64,000 bases of DNA from Brachycybe producta (GCA_036925085.1 JAUPFP010000006.1:3437131-3501130), one strand, 5' to 3'. Shown: positions 25,077 through 36,940, counted from the stretch's first letter. Translations and numbers: made by a program. Notes: generated from the sequence alone by a model not told the origin.

Positions 25077-25092
25077 AGCGTGACGTCACGCT
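25077..25092. promoter_or_regulatory. CRE palindrome AGCGTGACGTCACGCT
   Basis: Perfect 16 bp palindrome containing TGACGTCA, the consensus for CREB/ATF bZIP factors, in the divergent CCNK-BCKDHA interval. It sits at the edge of a family C repeat, so it may have arrived with the repeat or be its insertion point. Confidence 0.5.
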
Positions 25093-25114
25093 TTTGGTTG
25101 AATAATTTTTTTTT

Positions 25115-25340
25115 AATAACTTAGGGGGACGATATAAAAGAAAATCATCATGTACAAGATTCGCAAAGATTCACCGACATTCAGAGCTCAGTCTACGCAT
25201 CTTAAGCCGGTTTACTTTTTAACCGCATTTTACTAGCTACTGATAATCAAAATAAATTTAGGAAATCTAGTAAAACATAGATAAAAATTAAAACGACTTG
25301 CCATGCTGAACAAGATTTGCCCCTGTGTCGCCCCTTTTGA
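25115..25340. repeat. Family C repeats, two copies head to head
   Basis: The first half reads, on the minus strand, GTGAATC ... GTACATGATGATTTTC then GTCCCCCTAAG. The second half reads AAAACGACTTGCCATG ... GTCGCCCCTTTTGAGG. The same AAAACG-TTGCCATA ... GTACATGATTTTCTTC ... GTCGTCCCCCTT order recurs at 31.34, 38.12, 56.51 and 56.66 kb. Confidence 0.6.
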
Positions 25341-25511
25341 GGTTTTTTTTTGGTTGTAAGCCGATGTTGTTGTAATCGGTGGCGGCGACTAACTAAATAA
25401 ATGACTTGGCGGCTGCCTTTTAGTTTTTGAAGGTTACAAATTTACATAAAAGTCACACAAAGTATCAATTTAAATAAAAATTTCGAATGCTATTCCCATT
25501 AAAAATTATAA

Positions 25512-27708
25512 ATGACGTCCAATACGATGATTACTAGACATCTGAATAGAATTACACGCCTGTTAAACAGGAGAACGTCAAATGCGTACGACATAAACAC
25601 GAAAGACGTATTGTTCCCCTTCAATCACCTGTTGCTTTTCAAGGTATACTTTTGTGTTGTTTTGTTTTCAACGTATTTTGTTTGAAATTAAGTACATTTT
25701 AACGATTTTATTGTTTAGACAAAGAGCACTGTAGCCCAGAATCATAATCCGGATACGAGTAGACCAGATTTTCTAGGCTCAAAGTCAAACTGGACGCAGA
25801 AACTTCAATTTCTGAAACCCGATCTCTACGATGGAATTCCAGTTTATAGGGTCATGGACAGAAAGGGAAATATTCTGGACGTCACGCAGGATCCTAAAGT
25901 ATATCAACCGTTTTTATGAGATAACCGATCAGTAATCAACCTTCTTTTTTGTTAACGAATCGATTTAGTTGGAGGAAGAAATGGTTATCAAAATGTATCA
26001 CAAGATGACCACTCTTAACACAATGGACAGAATTCTTTATGAATCTCAAAGACAGGGAAGAATCTCCTTCTATATGACAAACTACGGAGAAGAAGGAACA
26101 CACGTCGGAAGTGCCGCTGCACTGGACGATCGAGATCTCGTTTTTGGACAATATCGAGAAGCTGGTAAAAATCGGAATCGACTTTAAAGAGAAGGTTTAC
26201 TGTAAAGTGTATTTTCTAACAGCAAAAATTTTGTTAGGTGTTTTAATGTGGCGAGGATTTTCTATAGAGCAATTCATGAACCAATGTTATGGAAACTGCG
26301 ATGATTTGACGAAAGGTCGACAGATGCCGGTTCACTACGGAATCAAAGACCTGAAATTTATGTCTATTTCTTCGCCGCTTGCTACTCAGATGCCACAAGG
26401 TTTGTCATCATAATCACGCTGTTGATTGTGTTTGATGTATTGAATCTGTTGTTTTCTCTTTTCAGCCGTCGGATCGGCTTATGCTTACAAAAGGGCTCAC
26501 AAAGATCTCTGTGTTGTTTGTTACTTTGGCGAGGGAGCGTCCAGCGAAGGAGACGCTCATGCTGCCTTCAACTTTGCTGCCACTTTGGAATGTCCAATCA
26601 TTTTCTTTTGGTTAATAAATACATAAAAAATATATAATTTCCTTTAAAAGTGGTTTTCAAGTGTAAATGACGCTCCTCGAACACAATTAAGAGAAACTTA
26701 AAGAGTGTTTTAGAAACTAGAACGGTAGCTGAATCATGTGATAATTTTTTCAAGTTGATATCTTTTAAAATAAACTTATGGCCGTTGAAAAATGCCCCAC
26801 TTTAAACAGACGATATTTTTTGTCTATAAATAGTTTATTTTGAAAGATTTTGAATATAAAAATGCTCTTACGTGATTGAGCTACCCTTTAGTTTCTGAAA
26901 CCCTTTTATTTCTTAATTTTGCTTCTGAAAGATAGAAAATAAGTAAGAGTTTGAAGATCATTTATACTTTAAAACCACTTTAACCTTAACGTTTACAGTC
27001 GCAACAACGGATACGCGATATCAACCCCAACGCACGAGCAATACAGAGGGGACGGAATAGCTGGACGAGGACCCGCTTACGGCATTGCATCTATTAGAGT
27101 CGATGGCAACGACACGTTGGCCGTTTATAACGTTACAAAAGCTGCTCGACGAATAGCGGTCGACGAGTGTCGACCGGTGCTCATCGAAGCAATGACCTAC
27201 AGGTTGTTTTAGATTTCATATAAACGGGAATATTTTTGTTTACGATGATTAAAATCGGTGGTAAAATCATTTCAGGTTAGGTCATCACAGCACTTCGGAC
27301 GACAGCACCGCTTATCGATCAGTTGACGAAGTTCGACATTGGGATAAAGTGGATCATCCGATATCTCGGTTGAGAAACTATATGGTCAATCAAGGTTGGT
27401 GGGACGACGAAAAAGAGAAGAAATGGAAGGACGAATCGAAAGAACTGGTTAGATATATATGAATATATAGCAAATTATACCGAGACGGAAACCAATATTT
27501 GTGCGTTTTTTTCTTACCAAAGGTAATGCAAGCGTTCGTTCGAGCCGAGAAACGAAAGAAGCCGAACATAAAGCACCTGTTCGAAGACGTGTACGACGTA
27601 ATGCCCGAACACATAGCGGAACAGATGAACGAAATGAAAGCTCACGTTGAATCTTACAAAGAACAATATCCGCTGAAATACTTTGAAGATAACGAAATAA
27701 AGACTTAA
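25512..27708 (+). CDS. BCKDHA: Branched-chain 2-oxoacid dehydrogenase E1 alpha, mitochondrial
   Basis: Thiamine diphosphate-dependent decarboxylation of the 2-oxoacids from Leu, Ile and Val, as the E1 alpha subunit of the mitochondrial BCKDH complex. Eight exons (25512-25643, 25719-25898, 25969-26164, 26238-26399, 26466-26610, 26999-27202, 27276-27447, 27523-27708) give 458 aa. Residues 1-30 are Arg-rich without acids, a matrix targeting peptide. Conserved blocks: [45 protein letters not shown], the ThDP motif [18 protein letters not shown] (from 245) ending at N274-N275, and the phospho-loop [19 protein letters not shown], where S347 and S355 match the kinase sites of the human protein. Intron 5 carries a family A element. 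No missing catalytic residue noted. Confidence 0.97.
26655..26990. repeat. Inverted-repeat element family A in BCKDHA intron 5
   Basis: Left arm 26708-26738 (GAAACTAGAACGGTAGCTGA), right arm 26870-26900 (GATTGAGCTACCCTTTAGTT). It accounts for nearly the whole length of the intron. Confidence 0.85.
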
Positions 27709-28127
27709 AATACATTGCGGGGTCAGAAGAGAGAGAGAGAAAGATTTTAATATTTTTTTTTACGGGTATCCAGGTACTGCTTTGTATCGGAATCATTCCA
27801 TAAGGGTTTAAAAATATATATATATAAAATATATGATATAAAACAATTAAAATTTTATAAAATGATAATTATTTTTGTAAATTTTGCTACTATTTTAACA
27901 GAAAAAATAATGATTAAAAAGTATTAATTTCTTTTAAGTTGGGTTCGATTGATTTATTCGGACGCCGTTTGACCTCAACCTGAAAACAAATACAAGGCGC
28001 ATTGTATTTTGTGAAAATAAATCATTTTTATGAGTGATTTTAATCAAGTCTTTAACTATTTTGTAATTAATCGTGCATAAAAAGCAATTAATGGGTCCAT
28101 GCTACAGTGAAACCAATACCTGCCTTA

Positions 28128-28322
28128 TTATAAGAAGCTTTGTGACGTCAGAAGGCGTTGAATAATTGTACGATTTTGTCATTTTTTTCTTACAAAGAAG
28201 GGGTGATAACAAAATAAATTGTTTAAATTGTTGAAATATTATCCCTTATCTATCCGACTAAATGACACAATCCTAAATTTTACGTCCATCCCAATGACGT
28301 CACAAGATTCTTCTACGATGAG
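28128..28322. repeat. Inverted-repeat element family B, copy 1
   Basis: Left arm TAAGAAGCTTTGTGACGTCA near 28131 pairs with the right arm TGACGTCACAAGATTCTTCT at 28295. Both arms carry TGACGTCA. Sister copies at 45608-45832 and 51597-51822. Confidence 0.75.
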
Positions 28323-28639
28323 GATACCAATCAAATGCTCTGGTAAAGTCTACGTGGCTTATATAACTTATTAGTAAAACATTGTACAAATTTACATCGT
28401 TATGGCTCCACATTTCCGGTAACTGAACAAAATTTAAAATGAAAACGTTCAGTTACTATTCTAGTTTCTAACGCATTTTCAATTTGTCCCTATCTTTACA
28501 AAAATCAGCTGTTAATAAAACAACTTTTAAAAATTGTTTCTTGTGTAATTTTTCTTGCTTTAAACTGTGTTGAATAAATAAATTTAAATTTTATCAGCTC
28601 AAATTACCTTAGTATTTTTAGTGTCTTTTGATTATTCTT

Positions 28640-28930
28640 TTATTTCTGGTGTCAAATTAAAAGAAAACTAGAAAGTGTTTTAGAAACTAGAAGGGTAGCT
28701 CCATCACTTAAAGGATGTTTTCATGTTGATATTATTCAAAATAAGCTTTTTATGTTAGAATTTGAAAATGGCCGAAACAATAAAGCAAACAATAAAAAGT
28801 TTATTTTAAAAGATATCAACATGAAAATACCTTTAAGTGACTGAACTACTATTCTAGTTTATAAAACACTTTTTTGTTTTCTCTTAAATTTTCTTTCATA
28901 ACGACAGAATTACCAGAATACGAAAATCAG
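28640..28930. repeat. Inverted-repeat element family A
   Basis: Left arm 28680-28708 (GAAACTAGAAGGGTAGCTCC), right arm 28835-28867 (GACTGAACTACTATTCTAG), with paired ATTATTCAAAATAAGC / GTTTATTTTAAAAGAT blocks. Confidence 0.85.
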
Positions 28931-29609
28931 CTTGTTCATAAACCACAGTAAAGACTTTTTTTAAATTTTTGTTATAAAAATGTTTATTTTGAAACATATC
29001 AATGTGTTAAACGAATTTCGTGTTAACTGTTTATATTATTTTCAAAGTTCTAAACGTGGAGACAAAGTATGAAAAATATGTACAGAAATAGTTTCTAAAA
29101 TATTTTTCAACTAAAAATAGTTTTTTTAAAAGTCAAGGGCAGAAGCCGCAAAAGCAGCAAGAAAATAATCAAAAGTTATTGAAATTTACAAAGAGAGTGG
29201 CAAAGTGACGACGAAATAAATGACAAAGTGTATCCGGTATAGGTGTTTTTTTTTTACATATCGGCTTCGGCGGCTTACTTCTCTTTTAAACTCTTCTTAT
29301 TTCTTCAGACTTTTGCCAAAATTTGACGATAACTTTCTATTTCAGTTGACACCTCAGTGGTGTTATCTTAACACTCCGGTGTTGTCATTCTCATAATCCA
29401 AGATCGTCGTAAAGTTTGGCAAACTTATTTTTAAAACATAAAAACAGCTTAAAAGAAAATTCCTTACATTTAGTCATCATATTCACACATTAAACTAAAC
29501 TAACTACATAAAAACTAACTAAACTAACAACAGTCATCTGTCAAAACTGTCATAAAGGCTTTATTTTCAAAGATTTTAAATTTTTTTTTACTAATGTTGT
29601 GTGGAATAA

Positions 29610-29960
29610 TTCTTTAAAATGATTTATGAACAGCTGGTTTTCGAACTCTTTATTATTTCTGTCTTTCAGAAAAACAAAATTAAGTTAAACTAGACAGTTT
29701 TAGAAACTAGAAGGGTAGTCCAATCAATTCAAGGCATTTTCATGTGGATTTCTTTCAAAATAAAAACTTCTGCTTAAAAGTTGTGTAACTTTTCAACACA
29801 ACATAAAAAGCTTATTTTAAAAGATATCAAACATGAAACTGTACTAAGTGATTGAGTTGCAATTCTAGCTTCTAAAACACATACAAGTTTCACTCCATTT
29901 TGCTCCTGAAAAATACAGAATTAACCGGAGTTTGAGAGATGTTTCTACTTTTAATATTTT
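29610..29960. repeat. Inverted-repeat element family A
   Basis: The outer arm TTATGAACAGCTGGTTTTCG ... TTTCTGTCTTTCAG, then GAAACTAGAAGGGTAGTCCA at about 29702; right arm 29848-29880. The outer right arm GAAAAATACAGAATTAACCG mirrors the acceptor-like sequence. Confidence 0.85.
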
Positions 29961-30274
29961 TCATAGTTATCAGCGTACGATTTAACTCATTTTTTCTCTC
30001 TCAATTTTTTTAGCTTATTTTCGTAGCAATATTTATAATTGAACTAAAATAGAACCGCAAAAACGCGTGGTAAAAATGCAATCACAACTATACACGTTGA
30101 AAGTTACGTTAAAAAGATATGAGAAAATTGCTTCATAAATGCAAAATATTTGCCCAAAAGCTGAAACTCTTTTGTTATTTTGGCAAACGAATATAGTATA
30201 AAAATGCAATTACTAGTTTCAAAACAGAAAACTACAAAACAAAAGCGTTAAAATAACAATTAACAGGCGTTTTT

Positions 30275-30280
30275 TTTATT
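30275..30280 (-). promoter_or_regulatory. AATAAA polyadenylation signal of COA6
   Basis: AATAAA read on the minus strand 81 nt past the COA6 stop codon, an ordinary spacing for a short 3' UTR. Confidence 0.5.
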
Positions 30281-30360
30281 TGCCATTTCATGCGCTAAAT
30301 AATAATCTTAAGACAAATTTCATTCTCCCTTTAATTGATTAATAATGAATTTCTATAAAC

Positions 30361-31019
30361 TTAAGTTTTTCTTTTGTTACTACTACTTTTATCATCGTCG
30401 ATTGGTTCGTACCCTTCGTTCTCGATCTTGTCTTTGAATTTCAGGTAGTTTCGCTTCCTATCAAAGTGTTTCACCTGAATGGCAAATAAATTAGAACACG
30501 AAAAAGAGAAAGATTTCATCAGGGTCTTCCTAAAACGCAGAAAATTTACAAAAAAAAAAAAACTACAAGAAATCAGCATGAATATTTTCAGGAACTGTAG
30601 AACTTTTACAGAATCAAGCTGATTCAAGCAGAATTCTGCAAAAAAATCAGTGTAAATGTTACCAAAAACTGTAGAAATCTTGCAAAATTCTGCAAGAAGC
30701 GGCAGAAATTTGCAGAAGCTGTGCAAAAATACAAAAACAAAATAAACATGAATTTGCAACAAACAGCTGAGACCTACAGTAAAAGTAGAGAAACCGGTTG
30801 ACTTCTGTATAATTTCTCTGCGTTTTAAGAATTCCGTGACTGAAATAAATGGTTCATTTCGTTTATGTACATTACCCATTGGCTCGGACATTCTGTTTCG
30901 TATTTGGTCCTAAATTCGGTACATTTGGAATTATCATCACTGTGCAAATCCAAACATTCCCAGTAACGATCTCGAGAATCCCAACACCTTTTTCTTTCTT
31001 CTTTGTTCGGAAACGACAT
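30361..31019 (-). CDS. COA6: COA6, cytochrome c oxidase assembly factor
   Basis: Copper delivery and redox factor for maturation of the Cu-A site of cytochrome c oxidase, acting in the mitochondrial intermembrane space. Two exons (31019-30876 and 30474-30361) encode 85 aa. Twin motif: C12-x9-C22 (CWDSRDRYWEC) and C33-x10-C44 (CTEFRTKYETEC), followed by PSQWVKHFDRKRNYLKFKDK, which matches the family's conserved C-terminal helix. There is no cleavable presequence, as expected for a protein imported and oxidised by the MIA40 pathway. The ATG at 31019 is the first in frame. The intron (30475-30875) is filled with degenerate CTGCAGAAATC repeats. Divergent from TBC1D16 1.4 kb away. Confidence 0.96.
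30535..30790. repeat. Degenerate CTGCAGAAATC repeat in the COA6 intron
   Basis: Recurring words such as AACTGTAGAAATCTTGC, AATTCTGCAAGAAG and CAGAAATTTGCAGAAG in units of roughly 25-35 nt. Same vocabulary as the introns of ZC3H14, TBC1D16 and DCAF5. Confidence 0.7.
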
Positions 31020-31329
31020 CACAAGTCATCAACCAACCACACAAACTAAAAAAAACTCAAGGAATAACCTGAAATTTAATAATTTTTTCAGTATTTTATG
31101 ACAAACATTTGAGGTCTTCCACGAGTTCCATGGAACATAGACGAATCCACATGGTCGCATGACGTCATCAACCGTCTCCTCCTCTATAATAATGTAACAA
31201 ACCTACATTAAAGTCAAAGAAAGTGCAGCCATCTAGTGGTCACAAAAGAAATTACAATTAAAAAAGCGCCAATTTCAAGGGAAACAACATAGAAGGTAAA
31301 TCTCGAGCGGTAATAATAGCCGTTTTATT

Positions 31330-31475
31330 TTTTATCCACATTTTACTGAATATTCAGAACAGAATTAAATTGTGTATATCAATAAAAACTCTTATAAAAA
31401 GTAAAACGACTTGCCATACATACGACGATATGCTGCGAATTTCGTACGTGATTTTCTTCCATTCGTCCCCCTTAG
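31330..31475. repeat. Family C repeat
   Basis: CCACATTTTACTGAATATTC ... AAAACGACTTGCCATACATA ... GTACGTGATTTTCTTCCATT then CGTCCCCCTTA. Followed 25 bp later by ACGTGACGTCACT. Confidence 0.65.
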
Positions 31476-31803
31476 CTAATTCACCGCATTATATATACGT
31501 GACGTCACTCAATTAGACAAATCGATGGATAAAGAAATGTGCTGTGACGTACATAGTTCAAAAAACTGCATGGCGATGATGTCGCCATCTACTATCATTA
31601 TACCTAAGTTCATATAGTTCTGCTCCAGATGATACATTACTGATAAATTGAATATTATCAAAGAAATTTCAATATTTCCACATCGAAATTGATACCAAGC
31701 CATTAGAAATGATCAAATACAATTTATAAATCATTTACAAGTAAAAAAAGCGGTAAATTCTGACATAAAAATAAAACTTTATTAAATAGGGCCAGCAAAA
31801 AGA

Positions 31804-31999
31804 GACAGGTATCTGTAGACAGCTTCAGAATTTGTTTGGCTCCGCCCTTTTATGAGCGTCATCAATTTCTAATTGGTTTGTTACTAAGTCTGACGTGACA
31901 TGCCCCGCTCGTTTTATTTCTAATTGGTCAATATTTGGTTTGACGCCCATAAAAAGGCTGAGCCAAAGAAATTCTGAAGCTGTTTACTGATGCCTTTCA
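31804..31999. repeat. Inverted-repeat element family E, copy 1
   Basis: Left end AGACAGGTATCTGTAGACAG ... GGCTCCGCCCTTTTATGAGC, right end GCCCATAAAAAGGCTGAGCC ... CTGAAGCTGTTTACTGATGC. Arms of about 58 bp with few mismatches. Sister copy at 56310-56460. Confidence 0.85.
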
Positions 32000-32466
32000 G
32001 AAAGAGAGAATGAGAAAGAAAAAAAAAAAGAACGCTTTATTTTCGCTCAGTAAAAGCTGTTCTTTGCTTTGCGATGAAGTTTGTTTGTCAATATTTCAGG
32101 GGGTGTTTTTACCTGTCATCATATGACCCCTATTTATAAAAAAAAATATATATTAAGCTGTTTGTTTACACGTTGAACTTGGAGAGGGCCGGGGGATGCT
32201 GCTATTAATGATACCTTGTGGTGGCTACTACGGTGACTTTTCTACCTTATTTAGGGTATATTTGTGTTTTTTTCGTATTCTTCTAATGCGAAGAACTCGT
32301 TTTAAATCATTTCTCAATATTAGATCGGTTTTTTTTTCATTGATTTTTTTTAACACTTGAATAGAAGTTCCATATGTTGTTGTTGTTGATCTTATGAATG
32401 GAATTTTTTTTTTGTGTATCGTTTTTTTTTTAATTTAGTTGTGACATCGATTGAACAGATTCCGTA

Positions 32467-35400
32467 ATGATGTTTGGTCTTTTACGTCAAGCGTCGTCTC
32501 TTCTCGGTATAAGTCAAGACGGAGAAGAAGAGACGAAAACGACGTTGAAAAAGACGAATGTGACCGAAGAAGGAGAGGTTATCTTTTGTAAGAACAACGT
32601 CTGTGTCCATCCACCTGTTCCTCTACGAAGTGAACCAGAACACCGTCCAGGATATCTTACTATAAGGCTACAGAATGAAGTGGTATTATTATTATTATTA
32701 TTATTAGAACCAATTCTAAGCATCTTATTAATAGATTTTTTTTATAAAACATAAAATTGTTGAAAAAATTGCGTGAAATTAAAAAAAACGGGTAGAAACT
32801 GCAGAAATCTAAAATGAAATTGCAGTAAAATATAATAATTATGCATAAATTTAGAAGAATCTGAGCAGAAAAAAATAAAAACAACTGCATGAAAATTAAA
32901 GTGAAACCTTACCGAGAAATCTGAAAAAAAAAATCTGCATAAAAATACAAAACATTTATTTAGTAAACTGTAAAAATATGCAGAAATTTCAAAGAATCTG
33001 CGAAAAATTAAGTAATTTGAAAGCATATATTGCAGTAAACTGTAAAACAAATGTAAAAATGTGGAAGAATCAGTAGAACAATTAAAGAAAAGTGCAAACA
33101 ATCTGCAGGAAACAGCAAAAACTATAAAAAAATGCAGGAATTTATATCTACAAACATAATAAAGACCATATAGTCACATTCATTGTACTTTTCTTGAAAA
33201 GGGAACCGATGCAACACTCGTTCTCACTTGGATTCCGAACTCCTCGCTGAAGAAGAATTCGAGGAGTATCGAGAACAGAACTTCAGCATCTCAGTTTGTA
33301 TTCCATATTGACCTTTTATTTGCAGTCATAATGAATTACATCTTTTGCTTTTGTTATAGATCTCCGTGTCGTAGTTCTCGTAGTAGCGCTTATCCAAGTC
33401 CTCGTCGTTCTCCTCGTCATTCGTTACCATCAATTTATCTAGGAGACACTTCACCAGATTTTATATACGACTATGGACAAACTTTAGAAGAGATTCCGTC
33501 ATTTACAAAACCGAGTCGTTCATCGAATCCATTGGAAGCTGAATGTATGAGGATAAGACGACGTTACAGTTCGATGTCATCGACGAACTCGTCCATTATC
33601 GGCCCAGAAGAAGTTTCCGAAGCATTAGAAGCAATGATATCTGGTCTAAATGACGTAGAGTTTGAAAAGGAAATTAAAACAAACGATGAAACTAAAAACG
33701 AAACGAAGGAGAAACGTAAAGACGAGATTTTAGAGGCGAAGTCCATGGAAAGGACGAGATCCGCTTCTTGTTCTATGATACGAAAGACTGATTTGAAACT
33801 AGTTTTGTATCGAGAGCCGAACGGTAACGATACATCGTTATCGGTCACACCGAACATTTCGATAACTTCTTGCCATCGAGAGAATGCGAAGAGCGAAGCT
33901 TCTTCTTTGAACGAATCGATTACGTCCAACTGTGATCTCGAATCTCCTTCGGAGCGAGAAACCAATAGTCGTGATGTAGATTATAACGACCAGTATTCTT
34001 CTTCTTCCCTTGGCTCGTATTACATGGAGGGAACTCCGGAATCGTTGGCTGCCGTTCATAAGTTGCATTTTCCAGAACAGAACGTAGCGATTCAACCGGA
34101 GACACCTAGTCTCAGTCCTAGTCGTAGATCGAGACAACCTTGTAGTTTGTTCTCTGTCGATTTAGCTCAAATGAAATCGTTGAGGCTTTTCTTTAGTAAC
34201 AAGGAATGTACTTGCGGTCAACTCGTGATCGCGAGTAGAGAAAGTCAGTACAAAATTCTTCACTTTCATCACGGAGGTCTCAATAAACTTGCAAAAGAGT
34301 TCGAGAAATGGGATATTTTCATCAAACCAAAAGCAAAGGTGGTTCTAAACGTTATTCGATTTGCAACTGACAAACTTTATACTTAATCTTGCTTTTTCTT
34401 CTTCTTTGGTTGTATTTTTATTATCCTCCAGAGCGATAACGTTCCTTATCGTCAATTCTCGATATCGCGTCCTCAAGTCACTAAAGAAGAATGTCATCCC
34501 GAAGAAGGTCTTTACGAAGTTGTTGACGAAGAAGCTTGGATGTCTTACTTCAACGACGACGGACAGATCGAAGAAGATTTCCATTTGAGAAAGGTTATTG
34601 ATATTTACTGAATATAAGTGGGTTTTGGTGAAATGATTACAAATAAGATGTTTTATGAACAGCTGTTTTTAAATTCTGGTTATTCTGCGCGTTTCATAAT
34701 AAAGAGAAATTGAAAGTTTGTTAGAAATTAGAATTGTAGCTGAATCAATTAATTTAGTATTTTCATGTTGATATCTTTTAATATTAACTTTTTATATCCA
34801 AAAATTAAAAAAAATATAGTTTGTTTAAAGTTGGATGATTTTCTCAAACTGACATAAAGAAGCTCATTTTTAAAAAAAATGAAACATTAAAATACTATTA
34901 GTGATTCAGCTACCCTTCTAGTATCTAAAACACTTTCAAAGTTTCTCTTTAAAATGTTTATGAACGGAAGAACAACACTAATAAGAGAAAGTGAAAGATT
35001 AGAAACTAGAAGGGTAGCTCAATCAACTAAGTGTATTTTCATTTTTGATATCTTTAATTATATATCGTCAATAAGTTTGTAAAACGTAATCGTTCACAAT
35101 TGTGATTTTCAAGGCAATATTTTTCGGTGGTTTGGACACGAGTATACGAAGAGACGCGTGGCCTTTTCTGTTGCATTATTATCCTTTTCTTTCCACTTGG
35201 GACGAGAGAGAACTAATCAGGACTGAGCGTTACCTCGAATACGCATCCATAAGAAAGAAGAGGTTAAAAAGGGGGACGGTGTTTAAATCAAGTCACTATT
35301 GGAACATTTGTTATAATCAAGTCCCGTTTTACAATTCAGAGAAATGATGAACGAGATCGAACGAGAAATTTTCTGGAGAAACATTCAGTGTACAGTGGAG

Positions 35401-36940
35401 AAAGACGTCGTAAGAACGGATCGTTCGAATCCGTTCTTCGTAGGTGACAATAATCCGAATTTAGAACTCATGAGGTTGGTTTGGTGGAGAAACGAAAATA
35501 CGATTTAACTGGACTTGAAAAACATGTTTTCTATTTTTCTTTCAAAGAAACATCTTATTGAATTATGCCATTTATAATCCAACTATGGGATACACTCAGG
35601 GAATGTCCGATCTTTTGGCTCCGATACTAACCGAAGTTCAAAACGAATCGGATTCGTTCTGGTGTTTTGTCGGTTTGATGCAACGTACAATCTTCATCAG
35701 TTCGCCAAGGGACAACGACATGGACAAACACTTGGTTAACATCACGATTGGAAGAATATCGAAGTTGTAAATTTCTTTTTAATTAGTTCATACTTAATAT
35801 TGTTTTTCCTCAGAACTTTATACGTGAGTTGATCCGACTGATGGTTCCCAAGTTTCACGGTCATCTTCAGGATCATTGTGACGCGATGGAACTTCTTTTC
35901 TGTCACCGTTGGATTCTTCTTTGCTTCAAGGTACGGTTTAGAAACAAAAGAAAGAAGATTGAATCGTTTTTCTGTTTCTCAACAAATATTTTTTATAAAT
36001 GTATAAAGATAGGTTTTATTGAGTTACCTTTCTAGTTTCTAAAACACTTTTAATCTCTTTTCAAATTGTATAACAAACAGCTGATTTTCGAACTGTGATT
36101 ATTCTGTCTTTCAGAAAAGCAATTTTATGGGAATCTAGAAAGTATTTTAGAAACTAGAAGGCTACGTAGCTGAATCATTTAATAGTATTTTTATGTTGAT
36201 ATCTTTCAAAATAAACTTTTTATAGATGAAAATTTAAAAAATATCGTCTGCTTAAAGTTGGTTCATTTTCAAACCAGTCATAAAAAGCTTATTTTGAAAG
36301 ATCATCATCAACATGAAAATAACGTTAAGTGATCGAGCTACCCTTCTAGTTTCTAAAACACTTTCAAGTTTCTTTAAATTTGCTTGTAAAAGACAACAAG
36401 AATTTTAAAAGATAACGCCATGTTATTTAACTATTCTAGTTTTTAACATACTTTGAAATTGTGTTTTAATCCACAGCGAGAGTTTCCAGACAGTGATGCC
36501 CTTCGCATGTGGGAATCATGTTGGGCTCATTATCAGACCGATTACTTCCATTTGTTTCTTTGTGTTGCCATAATCGCCATTTACGGCGAAGATGTCATCG
36601 AACAGAACATGAATCCGGACGAAATGCTTCTCTATTTCAGCAGTTTATCGCTGCACATGAACGGTGATCTAGTTCTAAGAAAGGTACCCAACAATATATA
36701 TATACGATTATAATTGGACGGTTTAACTTTTTTTCTCCTCTTTGTTTTTTCAAAAAGGCTCGTGGTCTTTTACATCAATTCCGTCAAAGGCCGAGCATTC
36801 CTTGTACTCTTCAAGGTCTTTGTGAAATGTGTGGACATGGAATGTGGGACAGTGGACATGTTCCAGTCATTCAGTGTGTTGGACACGATGGAACGAACGC
36901 CAGTTCCTGCCCTAACGGAGGAGACATTAAGATGCCGTAA
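32467..36940 (+). CDS. TBC1D16: TBC1D16, Rab GTPase-activating protein
   Basis: TBC-domain GAP; the human protein acts on Rab4A in receptor recycling. Ten exons (32467-32682, 33202-33293, 33360-34338, 34432-34593, 35114-35262, 35340-35474, 35548-35734, 35814-35930, 36477-36683, 36758-36940) give 808 aa against 767 in human. The N-terminus carries VIFCKNNVCVHPP and LVLTWIPNSS. A long Ser/Arg-rich low-complexity stretch follows, then LRLFFSNKECTCGQLVIASR and FHFHHGGLNKL. The TBC domain has KAIFFGGLDTSIRRDAWPFL, the arginine finger in KDVVRTDR (R558), the glutamine finger in GYTQGMSD (Q595), ESDSFWCFVGLMQ, CHRWILLCFKREFP and WAHYQTDYFHLF. The C-terminus has a Cys-rich LCEMCGHGMWDSGH block as in human. 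Both catalytic fingers are present, so an active GAP is expected. Confidence 0.97.
32684..32708. repeat. (ATT)n microsatellite at TBC1D16 exon 1 donor
   Basis: About eight TTA/ATT triplets begin within the donor GTATTATTATT itself, so length changes here would sit directly beside the 5' splice site. Confidence 0.85.
32760..33140. repeat. Degenerate CTGCAGAAATC repeat in TBC1D16 intron 1
   Basis: Repeated words: AAACTGCAGAAATCTAAAA, AATTGCAGTAAAATATA, AAATCTGCATAAAAATAC, GTAAACTGTAAAA and AATATGCAGAAATTTC. Fills most of the intron. Confidence 0.75.
34620..35085. repeat. Family A elements in TBC1D16 intron 4 (one full, one truncated)
   Basis: First copy: outer arm ATGAACAGCTGTTTTTAAAT, left arm near 34727, right arm 34900-34932 (GATTCAGCTACCCTTCTAG). 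A second left arm at about 34988 (GAAACTAGAAGGGTAGCTCA) has no right arm and stops shortly before the exon 5 acceptor at 35113. Confidence 0.8.
36010..36460. repeat. Family A elements in TBC1D16 intron 8
   Basis: A solo right arm (TTGAGTTACCTTTCTAGTTT, near 36021) precedes a full copy with left arm near 36151 (GAAACTAGAAGGCTACGTAG) and right arm 36328-36361. The acceptor-like TTATTCTGTCTTTCAG is at about 36100-36115. Confidence 0.85.

Larger units (their letters stand above)
24766..25511. other. Divergent promoter region of CCNK and BCKDHA
   Basis: Non-coding. It contains the perfect 16 bp palindrome AGCGTGACGTCACGCT (25077-25092), whose core is a CRE octamer, then two oppositely oriented family C repeats (about 25115-25200 and 25213-25340). 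GATATAAAAG at 25131-25140 resembles a TATA box but is part of the repeat, so I give it little weight. Confidence 0.55.
27709..30360. other. Region between BCKDHA and COA6 (convergent)
   Basis: Both genes end here. No further exon seen. It contains one family B element (28128-28322), two family A copies (28640-28930, 29620-29960) and AT-rich sequence with CTGCAGAAATC-type words at 30050-30230. Confidence 0.6.
31020..32466. other. Divergent upstream region of COA6 and TBC1D16
   Basis: Non-coding. Contains TGACGTCA at 31160-31167 and 31500-31507, a family C repeat (31330-31470) and a compact inverted-repeat element (31804-31999). The stretch 32000-32466 is T-rich and probably contains the TBC1D16 promoter and 5' UTR. 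No core promoter motif is convincing. Confidence 0.5.

Noticed and set aside
25131-25140. GATATAAAAG as TATA box for BCKDHA
   Set aside because: It belongs to a family C repeat recurring elsewhere and is about 375 nt from the start codon; nothing ties it to transcription.
30361-30891. 176-codon minus-strand frame spanning the COA6 intron
   Set aside because: It reads through the low-complexity intron; the spliced 85 aa product matches COA6 with both cysteine motifs.
33564-34137. Minus-strand frames opposite TBC1D16 exon 3
   Set aside because: Antisense shadows of a Ser/Arg-rich coding exon that joins in frame to conserved TBC1D16 blocks on both sides.
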